64,000 nucleotides of DNA from NCBI RefSeq assembly GCF_003308995.1, contig NZ_QFFJ01000002.1:3038001-3102000 (forward strand), read 5' to 3'. Position numbers and translations under genes: made by a program. Every line of letters starts with the position of its first letter. Position 1 is the stretch's first letter. Shown here piece after piece: positions 1-10,600 of this stretch. The notes beneath the pieces were generated by a model. It saw nothing but the letters and a program-made list of their open reading frames with translations, was not told the DNA's origin and made no database searches. This DNA comes from Chitinophaga flava (GTDB lineage: Bacteria > Bacteroidota > Bacteroidia > Chitinophagales > Chitinophagaceae).

Positions 1-1624
1 GAATATAACCATCGTAGAGTGCGGGAGTAGTATTAAAATCTTTTAGCAACAACTGTTGTTCTGCTTCCGGAATATAGGAAAGCTGACCGATAACCTTGTC
101 AGGTGTGCTGATACCCGCTGCCATCAATTCTTCCAGCTGGGTAAACATGCGATGGACAGTCGCTTCTTCAAACAAATCAGTATTATATTCCAACAACAGG
201 TCTAGTCCTTCTGCTGAATCTATAAAAATAAAGGTGAGATCAAACTTACTGACTGCTGGGGCTCCCGTATCATAAGTGCTAATCCTGAGCCCCTGGAGGG
301 TTTTAGCCGTGGTTAATGCCCGATGTTTATTATCATGATAATCTACCAGGACGTCAAACAGCGGGCTGCGGCTCATGTCCCGCTGCAGTGCCAGATCATC
401 CAGCAATTGATCAAAAGGATAGGACTGATGCCGGTATGCCTGTAGGGTTGTTTGTTTTGCGTGTTGCAGGAGTGCTGCAAAAGAAGTGTTTTCACCCAGT
501 TGCATGCGCAGTGCGAGCGTATTCAGGAAAAAGCCGATTTGTCGTTCCAGGTCAGCATGTTCCCTGCCTGCAATCGGGCTACCGATAATAATATCCTCCT
601 GGTTGCTGTTGCGATGTAGTAAGGCTGTAACACCTGCCAGTAATCCCATGAACAAGGTAGCATCCTGCTGGCGGCAGAGCGCATGCAGACCGGCAGCTAC
701 CTGCGGGCGGACTGTTTTTCGGATGCTGTTGCCATTATACGTCTTCAGTGCAGGTCTTTGTTTGTCAACCGCTAACTCCAGCACAGGCAGCGGACCTTGC
801 AGCTGCTTTAACCAGTATTGTTTATGCTGTTGTAAGGCCTGTTCACCCAGCTGCTGTTGTTGCCAGCAGGCATAGTCTTTATATTGAATAGTCAACGGTT
901 GTAGCTCCGGCTGCTGGCCGGCTGCATAACTGTTGTAGAACAATAACAGTTCCTGTATCAGAATATCCATCGACCAGCCATCGCTACAGATATGATGCAT
1001 GACATAGGTAAACACCCAATGGTCATCTGCAATCTGATAGATGGCTGCATGCAATAGCGGGCCTTGGGTAAGATTAAAAAACCGCTCGAAATCCTTTTGT
1101 ATATGTTGTTGTAATAAGTCCTGTTGCTGTGGTGCATTCCGCAGATCTGTATAAGAAGGGCTGAAAGCAGCTACCGCTTTTTCTGCGGGCAGAATCACCT
1201 GTCCCGGCTCACCTTCTTCATCTTGAAGAAATATTGTCCGCAGGCTTTCATGACGAGTGATGAGGTTTTTAAAAGCAAAGGAGAGTGCTTCCATTTCAAA
1301 GGTGCCTTTAAAGGAATAGGCCGCCGGCATATTATAAGCCCTGCTGACATCCTGTAACTGGCCCAATACCCAGAGTCTGCGCTGCGCTGAAGAAAGGGGG
1401 TAGAACGCCTGCGGCTGTGCAACCGGAATCCTTGCACCAGACATGTCTGCAGCTGTGGTGGGTGCATTGTCCAGCAGTATCTGCAGGAGGTCCTGTTTTC
1501 TTCGTTTTATTTCTGCAATCAGTTCAGGGTCTACAGCAGCATTACTGGCAAATACTTTCAGCTCACCGTCTATGATCTCCAGAAAAATATTGTTGTCCTT
1601 TATTTTATCCAGGAAGTCTCTCAT
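1..1624 (-). CDS. NRPS, downstream subunit (partial: docking domain, C domain, start of A domain)
   Basis: This is the N-terminal 541 residues of a second NRPS; the rest lies beyond base 1. Residues 1-52 (start MRDFLDKIKDNN) have the size and pattern of a TubC-type N-terminal docking domain (beta-hairpin docking, PF18563 type), including the closing helix EIKRRKQDLLQILL. A condensation domain follows (about residues 70-510) with an intact HHICSDGWS active-site motif, so it should form peptide bonds. The reading frame leaves the window at FNTT, where an A domain normally begins. The start ATG lies inside the stop of the upstream NRPS (ATGA, 4-bp overlap), which implies translational coupling and makes this module 4 of the assembly line. 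The amino acid used by module 4, any epimerase and the release domain cannot be seen here. Confidence 0.93.
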   Translation of the reverse strand, partial: MRDFLDKIKDNNIFLEIIDGELKVFASNAAVDPELIAEIKRRKQDLLQILLDNAPTTAADMSGARIPVAQPQAFYPLSSAQRRLWVLGQLQDVSRAYNMPAAYSFKGTFEMEALSFAFKNLITRHESLRTIFLQDEEGEPGQVILPAEKAVAAFSPSYTDLRNAPQQQDLLQQHIQKDFERFFNLTQGPLLHAAIYQIADDHWVFTYVMHHICSDGWSMDILIQELLLFYNSYAAGQQPELQPLTIQYKDYACWQQQQLGEQALQQHKQYWLKQLQGPLPVLELAVDKQRPALKTYNGNSIRKTVRPQVAAGLHALCRQQDATLFMGLLAGVTALLHRNSNQEDIIIGSPIAGREHADLERQIGFFLNTLALRMQLGENTSFAALLQHAKQTTLQAYRHQSYPFDQLLDDLALQRDMSRSPLFDVLVDYHDNKHRALTTAKTLQGLRISTYDTGAPAVSKFDLTFIFIDSAEGLDLLLEYNTDLFEEATVHRMFTQLEELMAAGISTPDKVIGQLSYIPEAEQQLLLKDFNTTPALYDGYI

Positions 1625-4600
1625 ATCTCAATTTGTATTAACTGTTCTCTGTTTTGTGATTGTTTGTTTTGATGATGCAACAGCAGAATCTGTTCTGCCA
1701 CGCCTTCAATTGTTGGTCTCCGGAATATTCCCTGGATATTGAGTTGTACCTGGAAATCTGCGTTGATCCTGGATATGAGCCGCATGGCTTTGAGGCTATG
1801 GCCGCCGAGATCAAAGAAGTTATCCTGAACGCTTATCTTTTCTTTCCCCAGCATTTCCTGCCAGATGTATTGTAACTGTTGTTCCGTATCGTTGCGTGGC
1901 GCTACATATTCCGTGGTACTTCCCGAATGGCCCGCTGTAGGAGGTGGCAGTTGTTTTTTGTCGATTTTACCATTAGCATTTAACGGCAGTGCAGGCAGTT
2001 GTATGTAATGCGCCGGTAACATATAAGCCGGAAGGCTGGCCGACAGATGAGAACGGAGCTCGGCCGGCTGCAACTCCTGGGCGCTGACGATATAGGCTGC
2101 CAGCTCTTTTTCACCATCCGGGGTGGTGGTGGCAATAACGACTGCATCGGTAATATCAGGGTGTTGTTGCAGGCAGTCGGTTATCTCACCGGGTTCTATA
2201 CGGTAACCTCTGATTTTTACCTGTTCATCTTTGCGGCCCAGATATACGATGTTGCCGTCAGCAGTCCATCTGCCGAGGTCTCCCGTTTTATACAGGCGTG
2301 TGCCTGGTTTGAAGGGATTAGGAATGAATTTTTCGGCTGTCAGGGTCGGGTTATTCAGATATCCCATGGCCAACCCGTCTCCGCTCAGGCAGATCTCTCC
2401 GGTGATACCCAGTGGTAACAACTGTTGCCCTTCTCCCAGGATATATGCCTGTGTATTGGCGATAGGTTTCCCGATAAGTACGGGGGCTCCGGTATGTAGT
2501 CTGTAAAAAGTACTGTAGGTGGTGTCTTCCGAAGGACCATAGAGATTTCGTACTTCCATACGCGTTGTATCCAGTAGCTCCAGAAACTGCGGTGGTACCG
2601 GCTCTCCGGCCATATTTAATGCAGTGACAGAGCTGAGGTCCACCTGGTCGTTCAGTAAGGTAGCTACAACACTGGGTACAGTGTTTAATAATACCTGGCT
2701 GGCAGCGGGTAAATATTGCGGAAGATCCAGTGCACTATCCAGTACCCGGATTTTTTTACCGGTAGATAATGGAAAGAAGAGTTCGAAAATAGAAAGATCA
2801 AAACATACGGATGTAGCACTGAACAGTGTTTCAAAGACTGTGTCGCTAAATTCCTGCTGACACCATTTGATGAAAGCGAATGCATTACGGTGTGTGATCA
2901 TTACGCCTTTAGGCCTTCCGGTAGAACCGGAAGTATAGATCACATATGCCATATGATCCTGCTGTGGATGATCGACAGGATTGTTGTGAGAATATTGTTG
3001 TTGTACACTACAGAATGTATCCAGCAGCTGCTCATCTACTACTACCGCACATTGCGAATCTGCCAGCATATAATCCTTACGCTCTTGCGGATACACCGGG
3101 TCTATAGGTACATAAGCAGCACCTGTTTTGAGGACGGCCAGTATGCTGATGACGAGCCACTGGCTGCGGGGCATACAAATAGCCACCAGGTGTCCAGGCT
3201 GTATCTGATGTTGTTCCTGTAAGAACGCAGCGAGCTGATTGGCCTGCTCATTCAGTTGCCGATAGGATAAAGCATGTTGTTGGTATAACAGGGCTGTGGC
3301 CTGTGGTGTAGCAACAGCCTGTGTTTCGAACAGGCTCAGTATAGTCTGGCCGGATGGAATGTTGAGCTGGTTATCATTAAAAGTAACCAGCTGTTGTTGC
3401 AGCTCGGCCTGTCCAAGATATTGTACTGTATTAACAGGCTGGGATGGAATAGCGCTAACGCTTTCCAGTAGCTGTGCCAGATGGTCTGCCAGTCTGTTTA
3501 CAGTTTCTTTTTTATAAAGGTCTGTGTTGTACGACAGATGCAGTGTCAGGCCTCCGTCGACCTCTGTAAATTCAAACAGCAGATCAAACTTACTGGCTTC
3601 ATTGGCTGCCTGTTGGTATTTAGTGATATTAAAGGAACCGGGTCCCTGAATATTTGATTCGAGATTAAAATCATTGTTCTGCAGAATGATCATCACGTCA
3701 AACAATGCACTGCGGCTCAGATCCCGTTGAAGTGGCAGCTCATCGATCAGTTGATCAAAGGGGTAGGCCTGATGCTGATATGCATCCATGGTCACTTTCC
3801 GGGCATGTTGCAACAGACCGCTGAAAGTAATGTCTTTATCAAACTGCATGCGAAGCGCCAGGGTATTGAGATAGAAACCTATCTGTCCTTCCAGGTCGGA
3901 ATGTTGCCTGCCGGCAATAGGAGTGCCGATAATGATATCCCGCTGATTGCTGTACTGGTACAACAATGCATTGACACCCGCCAGCAATCCCATAAATAAA
4001 GTGATGTCCTGTGTCAGGCAGTTTGTTTTGAAGGCATGGAGCAGGGCGGCCGGAATATGTTTGCTGACAGTGCTGCCGTTGTACGTTTTTAGTGCTGGTC
4101 TTGGAAAGTCCGGCTGTATCTCCAGCACGGGAACAGGCCCCTGCAGCTGTTGCAGCCAGTATTGACGGTGCTCCTGTAATATGTCACTGCTGAGCTGCTG
4201 TTGTTGCCAGCAGGCATAGTCCTTATACTGGACAGGCAACGGTTTTAAATCGGCGGCCGTTTCTGTGATATAGGCGTTGTAAAAAGAGAATAATTCTCTG
4301 ATAAGAATACCCATTGACCAGCCATCACTACAGATATGATGCATCACATAGGTGAGTATCCACCGGTTATCTGCCAGCTGATATAAACCGGCCCGCAGCA
4401 AAGGTCCGCGGCCGAGATCGAAAGGCTGCTGGAAATCCTGTAGGATGTATGGATCTGCTGCTGATGGTGTATGCCGGAGATCATGATAGCTGATTTGGAA
4501 AGCGGCATTGTCAGCAGGTTGTATCTGTTGCCTGGGCTCACCTTGAGCGTCCTGTATAAAAATAGTCCGCAGACTTTCATGGCGTGTGATCAGACTATTG

Positions 4601-7600
4601 AAGGAAAAGTCAAGTGCAGCTTTGTCTACCTGTCCTTCCAGCATATAGGCCCCTGGCATGTTATAGGCCACGCTGCTTTCGGGGAACTGGCTCAATACCC
4701 ACAATCTGCGCTGTGCAGAAGAGAGGGGATAATTTTGTGCGGGGGCAGCAGGTGTAATCGCCACAAAGGATGTTTTCTGCGCCTGTGCTATCAATGCTGC
4801 CTGGTCTTCCAGTACGGCTACTTCAAAAAGATCTTTCAGATCAATTCTTACCTCAAACACTTTATGCAGGCGGGTAGCCAGATGTGTGGCCTTCAGGCTA
4901 TGTCCCCCGAGATCAAAGAAGTTATCCTTAACGCTGATGTGTTCTTTTTTAAGAATGTCTGCCCATATGGCTTGCAGCTGCTGTTCTGTTTCATTGCGGG
5001 GTGCGATATAGGGCACGCCATTTTGAGTGCTGTCTGCTGCTGGAAGCGGTAGTCGTTTTTTATCTACCTTGCCGTTTGCATTCAACGGCAATACAGGTAA
5101 CTGTATGTAATGCGACGGCATCATGTATGCCGGCAGGGCATCCGACAAATGATTACGTAGTTCGGTCGTCTGTAGTTCCTTCGTACTCACAAAATAGGCT
5201 GCCAGTTCTTTTTCACCTTCCTGGCTGGTAATAGCGGTGACCACCGCATCGGTAACATCCGGATGTTGCAGCAGGCAGGCGGCTATTTCGCCAGGTTCAA
5301 TACGATATCCCCTGATTTTCACCTGTTCATCTTTACGGCCGAGAAATGCGATGTTGCCATCCGGCATCCATTTGCCCAGGTCTCCTGTTTTGTACATGCG
5401 GTCCCCGGGCCGGAAAGGGTTAGGGACAAACTTTTCGGCCGTGAGTGCCGGATTGTTGAGGTATCCGTCTGCCAGTCCGTCGCCGCTGAGGCAGATTTCT
5501 CCGGTAACACCTACAGGTACCAGGGCATCCTGTTCATCGAGGATATACGCCGTTGTATTGCTGATAGGCTTCCCGATGGGGATATCCGTAAGTGGTGCAT
5601 TAATACGGTAGGTGAGTGAAAAGGTGGTATTCTCCGTAGGTCCGTAACCGTTAATAATGTTCAGTTCCGGATAATGATGCAACAAAGTATTTACATGCTG
5701 TGGAGATAACTTGTCGCCTCCGGCCAGTATGGTTTTGAGACCTTCAAAAATAGTGATGTCTGCATCTATCAGCTGGTGGAACCAGCCAGCGGTGAACCAG
5801 ATGGTGTCCACTTTATTTTCCCTTAGTGTTGCTGCCAGCAGGTGGGATTGCAGCAGTGCTGTTGTGGGGCAGATCACCAGTTTGCCTCCATTCAGCAACA
5901 TGCCCCAGTATTCAAAAGTGGTGGCATCAAAAGAGAAGGCGCCGGTGGCCAGCAGGGTTTGTTCAGGGGTAAAGGTAATATAGTTGGTATCCTTTACCAG
6001 CCTGACCACATTACGATGGGTTACTACCACTCCTTTGGGAGTACCGGTGGTGCCGGAGGTATACATCACGTAAGCCGGGCTGACAGGTGCGTAGTTTACA
6101 CCGGTGAAAAGCGCTGTGGTACCAGGCTCCAGCACATCGATGGCCAGCATCTTCCCGGTATAATAATCCAGGTCAAAGATAAAATCCGTTTGTGTGACCA
6201 GTGTTTTAATGCCGGCATCCTGTATGATAAAGGCTATACGGGATGCCGGGTAGTTTGTTTCTATGGGCACATAGGCGGCGCCGGTCTTCAGCACAGCGAG
6301 TATGGCCACGATCATTTTTTCTGATCTGCTGAGCATGATGCCAACCCTTTCTCCTGGCGCTACCTGGTATTGCTGCTGCAGATGAGCTGCCAGCTGACTG
6401 GCTTGCAGGTGCAGTTCTTTGTAGGTAAGCTGGCATTGTTCATATACAAGCGCAGTATGGTTTGGTGTATGATTGACCTGTGTTTCAAACAGTTCGAAAA
6501 TAGTTTTATCGCGGGGATAGTCAGTCGTGTTCTGGTTGAAGGTTTCGAGTAGCAGTTGTTGTTGCTGCGAGGGTAGATAGTTTAATTGTTTCACCGGCGT
6601 ACCTGGCTGCTGAAGCATAGCCTCCATGAGGCTTTCCAGATTGTCGGCCAGCTGGAGGATAGTAGCTTCACTAAACAGGTTGGTGTTGTAGATGAAAAGC
6701 GCTTCTATTTCATTATCAACTTCAGCAAATTCAAATGAAAGATCAAATTTGCTGGTCGTATGTTCCTTTATATAATTTTGAATATGCAGATGATGAAACT
6801 GTTGCAGATATTGATAGTTGGCATCCATATTCTGCAGTACTACCGTTACATCAAAAACAGGATTTCTGTTCCTTTCAAATTCAATACCCAATTCATCTAT
6901 CAGCTGGTCAAAGGGATAGGCCTGATGTCTGAAAGCTCCCAGTGTAGTGTCTTTGGCCTGCTGTAATAAACTGCTGAAAGAGCTGTTTTCTTCCAGCTGC
7001 ATCCGTAGTGCCAGGGTATTCAGGTAACAGCCGATCTGTTCTTCGAGATCGCTGTGTTCTCTGCCAGCCAACAGGCTGCCGATCATAATCTGCTGCTGAT
7101 GCGCATAGCGATGCAGTAACGTGGTGACTACTGTGAGTAACCCCATGAAGAGCGTGGCCTCCTGTTGCCGGCAGTATGTTTTTAGTCTGGTCGTCAGACT
7201 GCTGTTCAGTTTTGTGCAGACGCTGCTGCCATGGTAGTTTCGGGTGGCGGGTCTGGGATAATCCAATGGTAACTCCAGTACTGGTAAAGGTCCTTGCAGT
7301 TGTTGCAGCCAGTATTGCCGGTGTTCCTGCAAGGCGTTGTCCTGAAGCTGCTCCTGCAGCCAGCAGGCATAATCTTTATACTGGATAGGCAGTGGCTGCA
7401 TATCCGCTGAGGTACCACTGATATATGCATTGTAAAAGCTAAGCAGTTCTTTGATGAGAATACCCATCGACCATCCATCACTACAGATATGATGCATCAC
7501 ATAGGTAAATATCCACCGTTCATCAGCCAGTTGATATAAACCAGCCCGTAATAAAGGCCCCTGGCTGAGTATAAAAGGCTGCTCAAAGTCCTGTTGGATG

Positions 7601-10600
7601 AATAGTTCAGGAGCAGCTGTTTCCAGCCGCAGGTCAAGATAGCGGATGCTGAAATTTATTTCTGCTGTATTCAGTATCCGTTGTCTTGGTTCTCCCTGTT
7701 CATGCTGTATAAAAACCGTACGTAGTATTTCATGACGGGCTATCAGGCTGTTGAAAGCAAAATCCAGTGCGGCCTTGTTGACAGGCCCTTCAAAGAGATA
7801 TGCCCCCGGCATATTATATGCCACATTGCTTTCGGGGAACTGGCTTAGTATCCATAACCTGTGCTGTGCGGAAGATAGGGGATAGTCCTGTGCTGGCGCA
7901 GCAGAAGAGATGGCGTTAAAGGTACTTTTCTGCGCGCTGGTTATCAGTGCGGCTTGATCTTCCAGTACTGCAACCTTAAAGAGGTCTTTAAGGTCTATTG
8001 CCACTTCAAATGTTTTATGGATCTGAGTTGCCAGCCGGCTGGCTTTCAGGCTATGGCCGCCCAGCTCAAAGAAATTGGCTTTAACACTTATTTTTTCTTT
8101 ACCCAGCATTTCCTGCCAGATCTCCTGCAGCTGCTGTTCGGTATGGTTGCGGGGAGCAACATATTCTGTTAGGCCGTCAGCATGATTAACATCAGGAAGA
8201 GGCAGTTGTTTTTTATCGACTTTACCATTGCTGTTTAAGGGCAGAGCAGGCAGCTGTACATAATACGCTGGTACCATGTATGCCGGAAGGCTTTCCGACA
8301 GGTATTGACGGATCTGTGCTGGTGCCAGTTCCCGGTCGCTCACGAAATACGCGACAAGTTCTTTTTCTCCTCCGGGTGTGGTAAACGTAGTGGCCACCGC
8401 CCCGGTGATATCGCTGTGCTGTTGCAGACAGATGGTTATTTCACCGGGTTCAATACGGTACCCTCTGATCTTTATCTGGTCATCTTTACGGCTGACAAAG
8501 ATGAGATTACCATCTGGCAGCCATCTGCCAAGGTCTCCTGTTTTATACAGGCGTGCGCCCGGTATGTAGGGATGGGGAACGAATTTTTCAGCAGTGAGGG
8601 TTGGATTGTTGAGGTAACCGTCCGCCAGCCCGTCACCACTCAGACAGATTTCTCCGGTAACACCCACCGGCATCAGCTGTAGCTGATCTCCCAGTACATA
8701 GGCCTGTGTGTTGGTCATGGGCTTGCCAATGAGTACCGGATATGCCGGGTCTAACCTGAAACCGGTGCTAAAGGTGGTATCTTCCGTAGGGCCATACAGA
8801 CTGCGAACTTCTATGCGCAGAATATCCAGCAGCTGTATAAAGCTGGGTGGCGTTGCTTCTCCGGCCATATTGATAGCATTGACCATGCTAAAGTTTGTCT
8901 GGTCGTTCAGCAATGAGCCTATTACACTGGGTACCGTGTTTAAGAATACCTGTTGGGCTGTTGGCAAATATTGCGGAATAGCCAGGGCATTTTCCAGCAA
9001 CCGTATTTTTTTACCGATAGATAAAGGGTAAAACCATTCAAAGATAGAGAGGTCAAAGCAGGCGGAGGTGGCACTGAATACGATATCGAATACGGTGTTG
9101 CTGAATTCCTGCTGGCTCCATTTAATAAACGTATATGCGTTCAGGTGAGTGAGCATCACCCCTTTGGGTTTGCCGGTAGATCCTGACGTGTAGATCACAT
9201 AGGCCACATCGTTTTGTGAAGCACGATGGACCGGATTGGTGACAGGATATTCGTGCTGCAGAGACCTGAATGTGTGAAGTAGTTGTTCATCCACTACCAC
9301 GGTACATTGTGAGTCGGCCATCATATAATCCCTGCGTTCCTGCGGATACAACGGATCTATTGGTACATAGGCAGCACCCGTTTTGAGGATAGCATACACA
9401 CTGATCAACAGCCACTTATTACGGGGTATACACAGGCCCACCAGCTGACGCGGTTCTACCTGATGATGCTGTATCAGGAAAGCGGCCAGCTGATTGGCCT
9501 GTTCATTCAGTTGCTGATAAGATAAGGTCTGTTGCTCATATAGCAGAGCAACGGCTGCAGGAGTCTTTGCAGCCTGTATTTCGAAGAGGTCAACTACTGT
9601 TTGGTCTGATGGTAGAGATATGCTGGTATCATTAAAAGTAACCAGCAGTTGATGTTGCTCTTCTGCTGACAGGAATGAAATATTGTGAATGGGCGCAGTG
9701 GGTTGTTGTAGCAGTGTTTCCGTCAGATGGATAAAATGCTGCATGATTTTATCAATGCTGTAGCCGGAAAATAAATCCTGACGATAGTCTACGGATAAAA
9801 GGAGGTCCGCTTCATCTGAATAAGACAACAAATGGAAAACAAGATCTTCCTGCTGCTCTCCGCTATGAAGATAATGGATAGATGAGGAAAGATCGCTCCA
9901 GCCTGCATCATAGGTGTTTTTCTGAAAAGAGAAAACGATGTTGTAGATGTTGCCTTTTTTGTCCAGCGCCTCCAGCAGGTCGTACAATGAAAAACGCTGG
10001 TGCCGGTAACATTCCTTCAGCTCATTTTTGATCTGAACGATCAGTGTTGAAATAGAATGGTCGTCCTGTAAAGGTGTTGTAAAGGGTAATGTATTGACGC
10101 TGGTTCCGATCATGCGCTTAAACCCTTTGCTACGGCGGTTAAAGACCGGTAATCCGATTATAGGTGTTTCGTTACCATAACATTTGTTCAGGACGAAAAT
10201 AATAGAAATGAAATAATGAAATACAGTGCAGTTATGGGTTGTGCAGAATTTTTCTATTTGTTCGTATAATGTTCTTTTGATGCTGATTTCCTTGCGTGCT
10301 GAAATCGTGGAAGCAGTAGGGGCGGTATTCATGCAGGACTGGAAGGCATTGGCGGCCGGGTGGTTTTTCAACCGGTTTGTCCAGAAATTACGGTCGCTCT
10401 GAAAATCAATAGAGCCGCGGTATTGCTCATCGTCTTCAATAAAATCCTGATAGGGTGTTAATTTTTCGATATTCTCATTTCCTTCATATAGCCGTGCTGT
10501 ATGGTTAAAGAAGAGAGACATGGAATATCCATCAAATATCAGGTGATGCGCTTTGGCATACCAGAAGTATACATCGTCGGAACACTGAATGATAGTGACT

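Noticed and set aside
316..9031. Many plus-strand open frames of 60-190 residues inside the NRPS genes
   Set aside because: They are antisense shadows of the NRPS genes: the minus-strand frame encodes recognisable C, A and T domains throughout, while these frames have low-complexity, Cys/Ser-rich translations.
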